A DNA stretch of 64,000 nt from Microcoleus sp. bin48.metabat.b7b8b9.023 (GCF_013299185.1 NZ_JAAFKG010000018.1:1-64000), one strand, 5' to 3'. Numbered from the stretch's first letter, positions 42,319-53,270 are shown. Translations and numbers: made by a program. The notes: a model not told the origin generated them from the sequence alone.

Positions 42319-45300
42319 CTATTGAGATAGCGTGCGGCGCTTAGTAACCATCCGGTAGGCTTCAATAATATCGCCTTCCGCCCAGTCGCTAAACCCGCTC
42401 AAGGAAATACCGCATTCATAGCCAGTATTGACTTCCTTGGCATCTTCCTTCATCCGTTTGAGGGAGTCAAGGACACCTTCGTAAACGACATTGTTGCCCC
42501 GGCGCACCCGCACCTTACAGTTGCGGATGACCTTGCCTTCGAGTACGTAACATCCAGCCACAGCCCCGCGACCGATCGCGAAGACAGCGCGCACTTCCAC
42601 CTTACCCAGAGGTTCTTCCACCAGTTCGGGTTCCAGCAGTCCTTCCATCGCCCCTTGAATATCATCCAAGAGTTTGTAGATGATGCTGTATTCCCGCACG
42701 TCTACGCCCGCTTGGTCGGCTGCTTGGCGAGCGCCGGTGGCGAGAGTAGTATTGAACCCGATAATCACAGCATTACTAGCTGCGGCCAGGTCAATATCCG
42801 TTTCTGTGATTTCCCCAGGAGCAGATAGCAGCAATCGGAGTTGAACTTCTTTTTGAGGAAGTTGGGTCAGAGAACCGACAATGGCTTCCAGGGAGCCTTG
42901 GACATCTGCCTTCAAGATCAAGTTGAGTTCCTTAAGAACGCCTTCCTTAGCTTGTTGAGAGAAGCCACTGAGGCTGATCCGACCACCTTGAAGTAGACGC
43001 GAATCTCTTTGGGATGTAGCTCTTCCGCTTGCGATCGCCGCTGCTTCTTTTTCGTTAGCGAAGACATCAAACTCATCTCCAGCTTGCGGTACTTCCCGCA
43101 ACCCCAGCACTTCCACAGCGAAGGATGGACTTGCTTGGTCTACGCGATCGCCGCGATCGTCGATCATCGCCCGCACCTTGCCCAGAGCAGAGCCTGCGAC
43201 CACAATATCACCCACTCGCAGCGTGCCATTTTGCACCAGCAGAGTTGCCACTGGCCCCCTTGCCTTGTCGAGGTGAGCTTCAATTACAGTACCCTTAGCC
43301 GCTCGGTTCGGGTTAGCGTTGAGGTCTTCCATTTCCGCGACTGTCAGAATCATTTCCAACAGCGTATCGAGGTTTTCCCCTCGGATAGCGCTGACTGGAA
43401 CCATCGTCACATCGCCGCCCCAGTCATCTGCGACCAAGCCGTACTCAGTAAGCTCTTGCTTCACCCGTTCCGGCTGAGCGCCCTCCTTGTCAACTTTATT
43501 GATAGCCACGACAATTGGCACTTTCGCCGCTTTCGCGTGGCTGATAGCTTCAATTGTCTGGGGTCGCACGCCGTCGTCCGCCGCCACCACCAAGATGGCA
43601 ATATCTGTCACCCGCGTACCGCGAGCCCGCATAGCTGTAAAGGCTTCGTGACCGGGCGTATCCAAAAATACCACCTGCTGGCTCTTGCCTTCGTGTACCA
43701 CATCCACGTGGTAAGCACCGATGTGCTGGGTAATACCCCCAGCTTCTCCCTGAGCGACCTTGGTTTTGCGGATCGAGTCTAGCAAAGTAGTTTTGCCGTG
43801 ATCCACGTGGCCCATAATCGTTACCACTGGCGGACGGCGCTGGAGGTATTCCAAATCTGCCTCATCGATCATCTCGATGATTTTGGTAGCTGGCTCTTCT
43901 ATTTCTGGGGTTTCTACCTCTACGCCCATTTCTTCGGCTACCATTCTCACCGCTGGAATGTCCAGGGTTTCGGTAATGTTGACCGCAATACCTTTAGAGA
44001 ACAGCCTCTTAATAATTTCGGTTTCGGGAACAGCCAAAGTAACTGCTAGTTCTTGAACGGTCATCGGTCTGCTCAGCAGCAGCTTTTCTGGACGTTCTAC
44101 CTTAGCTTCGGCTGTTTTGCCGCGGTTGCCGCGTCCCCCGGAAGAACCAGAAGAGCTTTTATCGTGAGAAGGGCCCGGTCTCTTATTTTTGCCGCTGCTA
44201 CCGGGTGCGCCCGGAGTTGGTGTTGACTTTGGTGCTGCTTGTGTCTTCGCCTTAGCTGGGCGGGCTAGAGACAGGCTGACGGTGACTGGTGCTGGCATAT
44301 CCAAGCCATTTTCTAAGTCATCGTCATCCTCGTCTATGGGTTTGAGGCGACGATTTTTGGCCTTGGCTGCTTTGGCTGCTTTGGCAGCATCTGAGTTTTC
44401 GTCATCATCTTCTTCCCAAATGACCTGTGTCTTTTTGGCTGGCTTTGGCAGAGTCGGCTTTGGAAGGAGAAGAGTATCCAGCAACAACGACGTATCGTCT
44501 CCGTCATCGTCTGCGTCTTCTCCGGTGGCAGAAATGTCACCGCCCCGGCTACGCAACCCAGCGGCTGACGTTGCGGGGGCAAGGCTCCGGCGCGGGCCGC
44601 CCTGCTGGGGTCGATCGGCAAGTGCTGTTTTCACTGGCCCACCAGCACCTGGGCGAGGTCTTTGAGCGTCGCTACCGGATGGTGCAGGTCTGCTGGGGCG
44701 GCTCGGTTTCGCCGGCGCTTCCAGAGTTTCTCCCTGTTCTGATTGGTCTTGATCGGTTCTGGCCAGTTTCAGTACCGGCTTGTTTCCCAGAGTTTGTGGG
44801 TTGCGGCCAGCCTGCTCGGACGCCGCTCTGACTGGTGGCGACGTGAGTTTTGCCCCTGCTGGCGGCGCTGGAGGGGCGACCGGCGGGCGGGGGGTGCGTT
44901 CTGGAGCCTTTTCTGACGGCCGTTGAGGTGTCGCAGGTGCTTGAGCCTGGGAGCTTGTTTCCGGGGCGATCGCACCTACAGTTTCCGAGCTTGTTTCTGA
45001 AGCTGCCGCCGATCCACCGACATTTGGCTTCGAGAGTACAGGTCGATTGATATTTGGTTTAGCTGGAGGCTGGAGTTGTTGAGAGGCGGGCGATTTGGGA
45101 GGAGTGGCCACGGTGGCCCCAGGCTGGTTTTTTTGCTCCTCGTTGCCTGCGGGCTGGGACGAAGCACCAGCCGGCCGTACTTTTGGACTGCGTATTTCTA
45201 AAATTTGCTGCTTTTTTTGTTGGTCGTTAGGATGAGGGCCAGATTCTCTAGATGGCGCTGCTGCTCTTTCGGGGGGAGCTGGCTTGCCGGGGGTAGAGTG

Positions 45301-45474
45301 GCTGGCTACGTATTTTTCCGCCGTTTTGCGAATGCGCTCTGCTTCAGATTCTGTAATTGTGCTGCTGTGGCTCTTTACTGAAATATTGAGCCGCTCGCAA
45401 ACTGCCAAGATGTCTTTATTATCCAAATTTAGTTCCCGTGATAATTCGTAAATTCTTACTTTGCCGTTGTTCAT
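42319..45474 (-). CDS. infB: Translation initiation factor IF-2
   Basis: 1051 aa. GTPase that places initiator tRNA on the 30S subunit. IF2_N domain ([20 protein letters not shown]) at the start; a very long Pro/Ala/Lys-rich linker (about 60-480) with acidic patches; second IF2_N ([20 protein letters not shown]); G domain with G1 [10 protein letters not shown]3 DTPGHEAF, G4 NKVD; C-terminal beta-barrels ending [12 protein letters not shown]. Start at ATG 45474 ([11 protein letters not shown]) with GAGGGCAGA upstream; a TTG at 45498 is less likely. Last core gene of the rimP-nusA-ylxR-infB cluster. The long linker is usual in cyanobacteria. Confidence 0.97.
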   Translation of the reverse strand: MNNGKVRIYELSRELNLDNKDILAVCERLNISVKSHSSTITESEAERIRKTAEKYVASHSTPGKPAPPERAAAPSRESGPHPNDQQKKQQILEIRSPKVRPAGASSQPAGNEEQKNQPGATVATPPKSPASQQLQPPAKPNINRPVLSKPNVGGSAAASETSSETVGAIAPETSSQAQAPATPQRPSEKAPERTPRPPVAPPAPPAGAKLTSPPVRAASEQAGRNPQTLGNKPVLKLARTDQDQSEQGETLEAPAKPSRPSRPAPSGSDAQRPRPGAGGPVKTALADRPQQGGPRRSLAPATSAAGLRSRGGDISATGEDADDDGDDTSLLLDTLLLPKPTLPKPAKKTQVIWEEDDDENSDAAKAAKAAKAKNRRLKPIDEDDDDLENGLDMPAPVTVSLSLARPAKAKTQAAPKSTPTPGAPGSSGKNKRPGPSHDKSSSGSSGGRGNRGKTAEAKVERPEKLLLSRPMTVQELAVTLAVPETEIIKRLFSKGIAVNITETLDIPAVRMVAEEMGVEVETPEIEEPATKIIEMIDEADLEYLQRRPPVVTIMGHVDHGKTTLLDSIRKTKVAQGEAGGITQHIGAYHVDVVHEGKSQQVVFLDTPGHEAFTAMRARGTRVTDIAILVVAADDGVRPQTIEAISHAKAAKVPIVVAINKVDKEGAQPERVKQELTEYGLVADDWGGDVTMVPVSAIRGENLDTLLEMILTVAEMEDLNANPNRAAKGTVIEAHLDKARGPVATLLVQNGTLRVGDIVVAGSALGKVRAMIDDRGDRVDQASPSFAVEVLGLREVPQAGDEFDVFANEKEAAAIASGRATSQRDSRLLQGGRISLSGFSQQAKEGVLKELNLILKADVQGSLEAIVGSLTQLPQKEVQLRLLLSAPGEITETDIDLAAASNAVIIGFNTTLATGARQAADQAGVDVREYSIIYKLLDDIQGAMEGLLEPELVEEPLGKVEVRAVFAIGRGAVAGCYVLEGKVIRNCKVRVRRGNNVVYEGVLDSLKRMKEDAKEVNTGYECGISLSGFSDWAEGDIIEAYRMVTKRRTLSQ

Positions 45475-45857
45475 CCACTCTGCCCTCTTTTGTGCCAACC
45501 AGTTTTTACATTTTGATTTTTTGTTCTAATGACGACATCATTCGCTGTGATTGATTCAGTGTCAAGAATCGGGGTTTTGGTACTCGCTCAGCAATTTTAT
45601 CTAAAAGATGCAATTCGCTGAAGTCTGCGGTTGGAGAATTCTCAAGTTTTTTTTGGGAAAGCGAGAACTGTCTAGTCTGAATTTTGGCAACTGCCACAAA
45701 TCAATCTTTAAAGTTTGTCTTTCCACCTTGAGGATACCTCTGCTAGTACCCTACCCTTATCTAATCTGACACAAATCTTTCCAGACTGGTGGGCAGATCG
45801 GATCGGGGTTTTAGAGCTGGCGCTACCGGTAATTACTGGTAGGGCTGCCAAGAGGGT

Positions 45858-46172
45858 TTATACAGTCGAGGCCGAACTATTGTCGGTTTGGTGTCCGATC
45901 GATTCCGAGTCAGATGTACAGTCAGATGTGGCTAAACGCTGCCAAAGTGTTTGGTACAGTTCGTCAGACACAGGCGCTTTGAGCGATCGCCCAAGTCGAT
46001 TTTTTTTCTGAGCTGCTTTGAGGCATTGGCTCGCCGGACAAAGGTAAGCGGAACGACCGAGGCCGCGATCTAATTGTACCTGATGAGAAGGATAGAGCCT
46101 GACTACTCGCCAAAAAGCTTCCTTAGGAGCTATTTTTCGACAACTTGTGCAACACCGGTAGTTCGGTTTCAT
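45858..46172 (-). CDS. ylxR: YlxR/DUF448 RNA-binding protein
   Basis: YlxR-family protein, about 104 aa, starting MKPNYRCCTSCRKIAPKEAF, with the family signature GRSAYLCPASQCLKAAQKKNRL. These proteins bind RNA or nucleoids and sit between nusA and infB in most bacteria, as here. I placed the start at ATG 46172; a frame reaching back into nusA (46322) lacks family sequence. The C-terminal tail (SDCTSDSESIGHQTDNS) is Ser/Asp-rich and unusual. Confidence 0.88.
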   Translation of the reverse strand: MKPNYRCCTSCRKIAPKEAFWRVVRLYPSHQVQLDRGLGRSAYLCPASQCLKAAQKKNRLGRSLKAPVSDELYQTLWQRLATSDCTSDSESIGHQTDNSSASTV

Positions 46173-46275
46173 TTCTAGTGATTCGGGGAGAGTTGAGAGA
46201 GTGGGAGAGGGGGGAATAGGGGAATTGTCCTCCTTGTCTCCCGTGCCAGAAACATAAAAGTGAATGTCACAGTGT

Positions 46276-47565
46276 TTAGACTGTGGCTGCGGTTTCGTCC
46301 GTGGCTGGCTCCTCTTGCTCAAATTCTGCCGTTTCCTCGTCGCCGTCGTAGCCGGATCCTTCCTCTTCGTCGTAGTCGTCGCCTGCTAGTTCTTCGAGCC
46401 TGCTTGCTTCTGCTGCCAGTTTGATGTCTTCGGCGTCGCGATCGTACTTAGCAATATCTTTGATATCGATTTTCCAACCTGTCAGGCGGGCTGCGAGGCG
46501 GACGTTCTGACCTTCTTTACCAATGGCAAGACTCAGTTGGTCTTCCGCGACCAAAATGTGAGCGCGCCTGCCTTCTGGGGCAACCAAACGCACTTCATCT
46601 ACTCTAGCCGGACTCAGAGCGTTAGCAATATAGGTTGCAGGATCTGGAGACCAGCGGATCACGTCTATTTTTTCGCCGCGCAATTCGTTGACTACTACCT
46701 GAATTCGCGATCCCCGCGCTCCGATGCAGGCTCCTACCGGGTCTACATCGCGATCGAGAGTATCTACTGCTATTTTAGTCCGAGGGCCGACGTGCCGGGA
46801 GGGCGGATTTGCCTCCCTAGCTACGGCGACAATCCTCACCACCCCATCTTCTATTTCTGGTACTTCGTTAGCAAACAGGTAAACCACCAAACCGGCGTCT
46901 GCTCTAGAAACAAGTAACTGCGGCCCTCTAGTAGAACCTTCGCCTACTTTTTTGAGATAAACCTTGAATGTAGCGTTCGCACGGTAATTGTCGTTGGGCA
47001 ACTGTTCGCGTTTGGGGAGTTCGGCATCTACTTCCGGCTGACCGAAGCTGCTGGTAACTGCCAAAATTACCGACTGCCTCTCAAACCTCAGCACTCTTGC
47101 TTGAAGAACAGTTTCTTCTAAATCTTTAAACTCTTCTTGAATCATTTTGCGCTGTTGGTCGCGCAGTTTTTGAGCCAGCACTTGTTTGGTTTGGATCGCT
47201 GCCATGCGACCAAATTCTTTTTGATCTGGTGTTACATCTACAAGTACGATGCTCCCAGGCTGAGCTTCCGTCGCTACTTCTTGTACTTCAGAAAGTGCTA
47301 TTTCGTGATCGGGATTGACGACTTCTTCGACAATAGTTTTGTTAGCTAAAACGCGAAAACCTTCTTGTTCTGCGTCTAATTCTACATCAAAATTGTCGAA
47401 GTATTCTTCGCTGAAGTGGTCGAGTTTTTGGGTGCGACGGTAGCGTTCGTATCCTTTAAGCAGGGCTTCTCGCAATGCTGCTTGGACGGCGTGTTTGGGT
47501 AAATTTCGCTCTTTGCTAATACCTTCGATCATTTCTTTGAGTCCGCGCAAGGGAACCATTGACAT
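46276..47565 (-). CDS. nusA: Transcription termination/antitermination protein NusA
   Basis: 429 aa from ATG 47565, eight bases after AAAGGAG. N-terminal RNA-polymerase-binding domain (SMVPLRGLKEMIEGISKERN), S1 domain (about 125-200), and two KH domains (RDVDPVGACIGARGSRIQVV; AIGKEGQNVRLAARLTGWKI). A very acidic tail (DDYDEEEGSGYDGDEETAEF) replaces the acidic repeats of E. coli NusA. It modulates pausing, termination and antitermination. Second gene of the conserved cluster. Confidence 0.96.
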   Translation of the reverse strand: MSMVPLRGLKEMIEGISKERNLPKHAVQAALREALLKGYERYRRTQKLDHFSEEYFDNFDVELDAEQEGFRVLANKTIVEEVVNPDHEIALSEVQEVATEAQPGSIVLVDVTPDQKEFGRMAAIQTKQVLAQKLRDQQRKMIQEEFKDLEETVLQARVLRFERQSVILAVTSSFGQPEVDAELPKREQLPNDNYRANATFKVYLKKVGEGSTRGPQLLVSRADAGLVVYLFANEVPEIEDGVVRIVAVAREANPPSRHVGPRTKIAVDTLDRDVDPVGACIGARGSRIQVVVNELRGEKIDVIRWSPDPATYIANALSPARVDEVRLVAPEGRRAHILVAEDQLSLAIGKEGQNVRLAARLTGWKIDIKDIAKYDRDAEDIKLAAEASRLEELAGDDYDEEEGSGYDGDEETAEFEQEEPATDETAATV

Positions 47566-47876
47566 ATAAAACACTCCTTTGTTTGATGGGACAATACGTA
47601 ACTTGTAATTGGAAATAGATCGATTGGTGATTGACAGCAGGTAATAGTTTAAAAAAGTGATAACTGATGATTGATGAGTTACAAAGATAGCATTAGGGTA
47701 TCTCGGTGCTGCAACAATTTATTGTTGTTCTACTTCAAGCCTGTGGCTAAAGATGTGATTCTTAAAAATTAACTCGCAGCGAAGCATTTTTAGCTTCCTG
47801 CGAGGCAATCTCAAAACTCAAATCGGGCAGACAAGGGGTACTGCCCCTACAACTCAAAATTCAAAATTTCCCTTTT
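47566..47876. other. Spacer between rimP and nusA
   Basis: 311 bases with no gene. It includes a short repeat-like GGGGTACTGCCCCTACAA and may carry an internal promoter for nusA; nothing more can be supported. Confidence 0.5.
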
Positions 47877-48341
47877 TTACTCTTTACCTTCGTCTAGTTC
47901 AACTTTGACAATCTGGGGGCGGGGAATTTTAACCTGTCGCCCTTTTAGATTGAGATAAACCGTTGTTTCATCCCTGCCCACAAGTAGTCCTTTCCACTCT
48001 TTGATTCGCGAGTCGGGTTCGGTGGCTGTGAGTGTGACGGGGAAACCTTTAAAAGTAATGAATTCTCGATCGCTGCTGAGCAATCGGGATATTCCGGGAC
48101 TGGAAATCTCTAGCACGTAGGCGTCGGGGATGATGTCGGATGCGTCTAACTCGACTTCCAGGGCTGTGCTCATCCGCTCGCAGTCGGCTAAACCGGTGTC
48201 TTGCTGGACGTTACGGATGTCTACCCGCAAGACGGGAGGATTTTGGTTGGTGTGAAACACTGCTCCCACTACTTCCAATCCCAGTGTTTCTGCAACGGGG
48301 GTAGCTAAGTCAATGATTTGTGGGATTAGGGGATGAGTCAT
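47877..48341 (-). CDS. rimP: Ribosome maturation factor RimP
   Basis: 154 aa. The two-domain RimP pattern is clear: [74 protein letters not shown]-like strand and [16 protein letters not shown]. It is needed for late 30S assembly. First gene of rimP-nusA-ylxR-infB. Confidence 0.96.
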   Translation of the reverse strand: MTHPLIPQIIDLATPVAETLGLEVVGAVFHTNQNPPVLRVDIRNVQQDTGLADCERMSTALEVELDASDIIPDAYVLEISSPGISRLLSSDREFITFKGFPVTLTATEPDSRIKEWKGLLVGRDETTVYLNLKGRQVKIPRPQIVKVELDEGKE

Positions 48342-49141
48342 ATCGAATACTTAAACTAAAACTCCTGAACTCGGACAGGGCAATGAAAAATCAGTTGTTG
48401 AGATTGCTTTGTTTCGATCGGCCAAAAAAAACGGAGACCAGCCCCGGCAGGGCCCTCGGGCTAGGCCCAAAATTTTAGACTCTAGTTCAAGCTCCCAGAT
48501 TCACCGAGGTGCAAGTAAATCTCAAATCTAAAATCCTTCGACAGTTCAACCTCGTGCCGAAGTCTCAAATCTCAAATCGACTGGTTTTTGACCGTTAGAT
48601 ATGAGTGTTTTACGCTCAAATTGATTCGTGGAATGAAGAAAAAGATGTCAGATTTTCAAGCCCGACGATGAGCTTGTGGGGTTTAAATTCTGCCTTCTAC
48701 TTTCTGCTTTCTACCTTGGGATGACTTGATTTCGTCGCCCGCGGCCCTTGGTTTTCAACTTGCAGGTGTGATGCCTTAAGCCGTTTGGCTGGGACTCGTG
48801 CAACAAAAAAAGTGGGTTCGACCCACTCCTAGGTGAAACAGTTTCTTCCAAGAAGTTTGAGGGCTACTTTCGATCGAAGGGAGGCCTCGCTACTCAGTTT
48901 AGCTCGATCGCCCGTCCAGTGACAAATCACCTTCGGAACAAGCCCATTTGCGAAGTGGGGCATTGGGCATGGGGCATTGGGCAAAGAGGGCATTGGGCAT
49001 TGGGCATCGGGCATTAGTTCCCCAACTGTCAACTGTCAACTGACAACTGAAAGAAAGAAAGAGGGCGGGCCCGCACCATCCACCGCCCCTACAACAGGCC
49101 AACTGTCAACTGTCAACTGTCAACTGTCAACTGTCAACTGT
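48342..49141. other. 800-bp spacer upstream of rimP
   Basis: Holds the terminator at 48811, a TTGGGCAT/ATGGGGCA repeat tract at about 48955-49015 and CAACTGT heptanucleotide tracts at 49021-49140. GC-rich inverted segments near 48440 (AGGGCCCTCGGGCTAGGCCC) might be part of a leader of rimP. No gene found. Confidence 0.55.
48804..48827 (-). terminator. Rho-independent terminator candidate
   Basis: On the minus strand AGTGGGT-CGA-ACCCACT forms a perfect 7-bp stem followed by TTTTTTTG. It would end minus-strand transcripts arriving from the 49-50.6 kb gene before rimP. Confidence 0.75.
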
Positions 49142-50599
49142 CTAACGCGGTGCTATCCGTTGCAGTTGTTTAGCTTGTTCTAAAATTTTCTCGAAGTCTT
49201 CTTCGCTCAACCGCTGGATGTAGTTGATTTTGAACTCTTCTAGGAAGTCGCACAATAGCAATTGTATTTCTTGCCAGGTTTGCTGCTGTTGCAGTTCGGC
49301 CCCTAAAGCTTGCCCGAAATGTTGGACTAGCTGGCTTGATAGTTTGGTACCTACGGGGTCTTCGCTGGCGATTTTAAAGGCTTCGTAGGCATCTTGGGGG
49401 CCGAGGGTGACTAATTTCGAGAGTTCTGCAACTAATTGCTCTGCTAGCTGTGCGGGGAGGTTTCCCAGTCCGGGTACTTGCTTCCATCCTTGATAGAGAG
49501 GGGATTGTTTGAGAAATAATTCTATGTTGTAGCGGAGGAGGGCTTCTAAGTCGGGTTGGAGTTGGGGCAGGACTTTGTAGACGGTGATTTGGACGAGATG
49601 GGTGGCGATCGCTTCTATTTCATTGATATTGTTGATATCTAGATAGCGTTGTTTTTGCGATTTAAATAGTTGACGGGCTAGTTCGCCTGTGGTAATTGAT
49701 TGTTGCATCTGGTTGATCAGCTGAATTACTACTACTTCGGTCAATTCTTGGGCGAAGTTGGCGACGAAACCCCGGCTGATTTGGGTGCGTATGGGTTGGA
49801 GGTCGGGCATTTTGGCTTGGTGGATGCGAATTGTGACGGGTAATACTCGCAACAGGCGCCAGAAGGGAAGGAACAGAAAGATGTCGTACCACCGCCAGAG
49901 CATGGCTGCTCGCCAACTGACACTGCGGTGGCGGCGGCTGATGAAGTAGGTGCGGGCTAGAAATTCGATCGCGAATATGGCAATAAATGGCAGGTCGATT
50001 TGCCAGAAGTTGTCTGTAAATTCCCCATTTTCACCGATCGTGCGGTAATAGTTGGTGGCGATTAACGGCTTGATTTTGGCGTCAAACCAAGTGATTTCTT
50101 GTTGCCAGCCTTTTTTGTTTAAATACTCTTGGCTCCAGAATGTTTTGAATGATTGTTTGGCTGATTGCTGCGGATTCGGCGTGCGATCGCGCATCCGGTC
50201 TTTAATTTTTTCTAAGGTGCCACTTTTTGATGCTAATCGAAACGGATCTTCGTCGATCGTGTTCGCGCTCAGAGTGTTTATTTCTTCCAATTTGGCTGCT
50301 ACTTGAGGAGAGGACAAGCCTGTTTGCACTACTTGATTTTTTAATTCTGCTAAGGTTTCTAGATATTTCTGGGTGTCTCGGTGGGGTTTAATTCCTTTGA
50401 ATGGGTCGTATATTTGGGTGAGAACCGGTAGTTGCCGGAAGTAGAAATCTCGGGAGGTAACATAAGTCATATCAAATAATACTAGGCTTAAATTTCCTAG
50501 TGCGACCAGTGCAATGAACCGCTCGAACCAGGGTACTTTCGGTGATTCTTTGCGGGAGTCTTGAGTTTGAGATGGCTGTAGTTTTGGTGTCACTGGCAT
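49142..50599 (-). CDS. Large conserved membrane protein, channel-like N-terminal half
   Basis: 485 aa. One helix near residues 28-48 (FIALVALGNLSLVLFDMTYV) is followed by a soluble charged loop (about 60-190). A hydrophobic cluster (IDLPFIAIFAIEFLARTYFI...WRWYDIFLFLPFWRLLRVLP) recalls the voltage-sensor-like region of ion-transport proteins. The C-terminal 200 residues are soluble and helical. Conserved in cyanobacteria as an uncharacterised protein, in my recollection. Function unknown. Confidence 0.75.
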   Translation of the reverse strand: MPVTPKLQPSQTQDSRKESPKVPWFERFIALVALGNLSLVLFDMTYVTSRDFYFRQLPVLTQIYDPFKGIKPHRDTQKYLETLAELKNQVVQTGLSSPQVAAKLEEINTLSANTIDEDPFRLASKSGTLEKIKDRMRDRTPNPQQSAKQSFKTFWSQEYLNKKGWQQEITWFDAKIKPLIATNYYRTIGENGEFTDNFWQIDLPFIAIFAIEFLARTYFISRRHRSVSWRAAMLWRWYDIFLFLPFWRLLRVLPVTIRIHQAKMPDLQPIRTQISRGFVANFAQELTEVVVIQLINQMQQSITTGELARQLFKSQKQRYLDINNINEIEAIATHLVQITVYKVLPQLQPDLEALLRYNIELFLKQSPLYQGWKQVPGLGNLPAQLAEQLVAELSKLVTLGPQDAYEAFKIASEDPVGTKLSSQLVQHFGQALGAELQQQQTWQEIQLLLCDFLEEFKINYIQRLSEEDFEKILEQAKQLQRIAPR

Positions 50600-51287
50600 T
50601 TCCTAAATAAGTAGACGGAGCGAAATAAATGTAACTGGTAATAGCTGGAAAAAAGGAAACAGCTTAAACTGGCTAACTGTCGGGTTGCGATCGGATTGCG
50701 ATCGAGTAAGCTAGTATTTATTTGAACCAGGGGAAAGTTGGGTAGTTTGGGATTGTTGATTTTGCCGGGTTGAGTAAAATTTTATACTTGTAAAATATTA
50801 AGGTCGATCGAACTTAACGGTAGCTGCTGCTCCCGTTAGTTTGGTTCTCTCTGGCAATAAAATTATATCTCAGGCAGAATCCTAAGTTGTTTTTCGGCGT
50901 TGCAGAGCTAACTGGGCTGGTAATAAATTACTATTTTTGTTTAATCTGCTGGCTGTTTGAGGGCTAAATCAAATCTCTTGCGTCGATCGCAGTTTAAGGT
51001 TAGATTTGGACTTCGAGTTTGAGGTCAAACCCTCAAGAGAGGTATACTTGCTCAGGGGCAGTCTGCCGAGGGCGCTTCCGAGCAAGTGCGAGGGTTCTGC
51101 AACCTCCCTAAGGTTCGGGATCTCGCTTGCACAAAAACCAGCTAGCGATCGGACTCTTGAATAAAATAACCGAAGATCGAGCCCGCCGGGCCCGAAAGCT
51201 TCAGACACGGGTTCAAGTCGGCAGCGGTTTCAAGCGCCTTGAATATTTATTGACATCTCGAAGTGCAATATATTGAGAATCAAAAAA
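50600..51287. other. Spacer with GC-rich structured segment
   Basis: Left part AT-rich with HIP1 sites. At 51080-51132 GCAAGTGCGAG pairs with CTCGCTTGC around an inner GGGTT...AACC hairpin, and several more GC stems follow to 51240. This looks like a structured RNA or an IS end in front of the tnpB fragment. No protein frame is convincing. Confidence 0.45.
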
Positions 51288-51767
51288 ATGTCTAGTTATG
51301 GCTGCCAGCAAAACTTAATTAGTTCCGATTCTCATCTGAGAGCGATTTTAGAGTTTGTATGTGGTGAGTCAAACAAGCTAGCAAATTGTGCCATTTACTA
51401 TGGACGACAGTTATATTTCAAGACTAGGAAGATTCCCGGAAAATACGATTTCCATAAAATGTTCAAGTCAAACTTGCATTTTAAAGCTCTGTACTCTCAT
51501 GTCGCACAGCAAACTCTAACCAACGTCGCCGAATCTTTTAGTTCATACATTGGACTGCTGAAACGAATTGGATCTGGAACGGTAACGCAACATCCAAGAT
51601 TGCCGGGATACAGAAAAGACTCTCTTAAATTGGTCACATTCTCCAAGGCTGATGTCAAATTAAAAAATGGAATGCTGCGCTTCCCATTGGGAAGTAAAGT
51701 CAAGCTTTGGTTAGGAATTAGTGAGTTATTTCTGCCCCTGAGTATAATTTTGTTCGCATTTTGTTAA
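51288..51767 (+). pseudogene. Truncated tnpB N-terminus
   Basis: MSSYGCQQNLISSDSHLRAI...GRQLYFKTRK...LKLVTFSKADVKLKNG then PLGSKVKLWLGISELFLPL is the N-terminal third of an IS1341-type TnpB. It stops after FLPLSIILFAFC, before any RuvC motif. The next gene starts three bases after the stop. A deletion that removed the rest of the element seems to have joined it to the kinase gene. Confidence 0.8.
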
Positions 51768-51770
51768 TAT

Positions 51771-53270
51771 ATGACATACTGCCTTAATCTCGATTGCCCA
51801 AAAGACAAGCGTCAGAACCCACCAGGCACAAAGTATTGTCTTAATTGTGGTTCCAAGCTGTTGCTAAAAGACCTTTATGCAGCAACCGAACCGCTGCGCG
51901 ACGGAGGATTTGGCAGGACTTTTCGAGCTGTCAATCATGGAAAATTTGAGGAACTTTGCGTTATCAAACAGTTGTCGCCACCGCAGGAATTTCAGCGGAA
52001 GCCGGCTCATTTTAAAAAATATGTCCGACTGTTTGAACAAGAGGCAAGAAGGCTTTACGAACTGAAGCACCCACAAATTCCTCAGCTAATTTCTTATTTT
52101 GAGGAAGATGGTCGATTGTATTTGGTGCAAGAGTTTATTGATGGGAATAATTTAAAGGATGAGTTAGAAAAGTACGGTGCTTATAGCGAACTTAAAATTA
52201 GGGAACTGTTATTAGATTTGTTGCCTTTGCTGAATTTTGTTCACGAGCGCAATGTAATTCACCGGGATATTAAGCCTGAGAATGTGATCCGCCGCAATCG
52301 CGATCGCAAGTTGGTGCTGATAGATTTTGGGGTTTCCAAACAGGTAGTAACTGATGCTCCAACCAAAACGGGGACGAAGTTGGGAACTCCCGGTTATGCG
52401 GCGCTAGAACAGCGGCACGGTAGGGCTGTTCCTGCTAGCGACCTTTATAGTTTGGGGGTGACTTGCATTCGCTTGCTGACTTCTGTGATGCCTTATTTGG
52501 ATATCTACGGGGACATTCACGATGACCTTTACGACCCGCTCGAAGGTCGCTGGCTTTGGAGGGAGGCTTTGCCGAAAGGAACAAAAATTAGCCAGGATCT
52601 AGGTCAGATTTTGGATAAGTTGATTCAGGAATATGTGAAAGACCGCTACAAGTCTTCTCTGGAAGTTTTTGAGATTTTAAAACCTGCTGCTGTTGTTGTT
52701 CCACCAGATTCTAAGTTGCAGCAGGCAACTGTTCTTAGTGCTTCTTTGCCGACTCAACCTGTGACTAAAAATCCGATTGTTTCTGTGAATTTAGAGTCGG
52801 AAAAAGGGATTGATTATTCTCAGTTGGAAAGGCTGCTGGCTGCTAAAAATTGGCGTGGTGCTGATGAGGAAACTTCTGTGAAAATGCTGGAAGTGATGCA
52901 GCAAGTTTCGAGGGGTTATTTGAGTGAGGAAGATATTAGGAAGTTTCCCGCTAAGGATTTGCAGACGATTGACCAACTTTGGGTGCGACACAGTCACCGG
53001 AGGTTCGGTTTTTCTGTACAAAAGGGTTTTTGGGTCAAGTCGGGGGGAAAGGCTGGTGTTTATGATGCTGATGTTTGGGAGAAGTTTGGCGATCGAGTGG
53101 GCTGGCGAGTTAACGGTCAGTGGGTATACTATTCTGAACTGAATTTTAGTTCTAAGGCAATGCCTGGACATTTGCCGGGAGGGACTGTTTTTGGGTGGGA
53201 AGGTGGGGTTTTGTGTGGTGTTTTGGGCTTGGGTGGGATCTGGTTTCTGCTGTCGCGGCGAGATTTGTAG
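51771..53270 (+). CDS. Serine/threonine kinase fused to GUN4 domain
   Basis: 499 aa. Zinc-ribbon start (C4, C9, C23, C26), then a Hanks-type kinase: glycine loop GGFGRTF (45-51), K66, E91, HRDIKPEN (164-171), DFG (185-187), so catalytically complete. A GUN4 domain follows at about 346-460 (DYSQLERLLAAKNWRGADEE; FPAKDLQTIDQLWVRHS), which in its family binds porphyrins, and a C-terminal hydrophobic segment (GGVLCGVLGLGGIWFLL) may anchor it. Such proteins are inferred to link tetrapyrrole status to phosphorylation. There is no Shine-Dalgarno, and a truncated tnpB abuts the start, so its native promoter may be lost. Confidence 0.9.
   Translation: MTYCLNLDCPKDKRQNPPGTKYCLNCGSKLLLKDLYAATEPLRDGGFGRTFRAVNHGKFEELCVIKQLSPPQEFQRKPAHFKKYVRLFEQEARRLYELKHPQIPQLISYFEEDGRLYLVQEFIDGNNLKDELEKYGAYSELKIRELLLDLLPLLNFVHERNVIHRDIKPENVIRRNRDRKLVLIDFGVSKQVVTDAPTKTGTKLGTPGYAALEQRHGRAVPASDLYSLGVTCIRLLTSVMPYLDIYGDIHDDLYDPLEGRWLWREALPKGTKISQDLGQILDKLIQEYVKDRYKSSLEVFEILKPAAVVVPPDSKLQQATVLSASLPTQPVTKNPIVSVNLESEKGIDYSQLERLLAAKNWRGADEETSVKMLEVMQQVSRGYLSEEDIRKFPAKDLQTIDQLWVRHSHRRFGFSVQKGFWVKSGGKAGVYDADVWEKFGDRVGWRVNGQWVYYSELNFSSKAMPGHLPGGTVFGWEGGVLCGVLGLGGIWFLLSRRDL

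Noticed and set aside
43009-44665. Long plus-strand open frames inside infB
   Set aside because: Antisense shadows of a clearly conserved gene; no ribosome binding sites or domains.
45506-45697. 63-codon minus-strand open frame between infB and ylxR
   Set aside because: Starts with GTG, has no ribosome binding site and no recognisable domain; it looks like ordinary spacer.
48804-48827. GTGGGTTCGACCCAC as a tRNA T-arm
   Set aside because: It is a simple hairpin followed by a T run on the minus strand and fits a terminator; no tRNA body is present.
51080-51240. Possible tRNA near TTCAAGTC
   Set aside because: No acceptor stem or anticodon arm could be assembled around the TTCAAGT.
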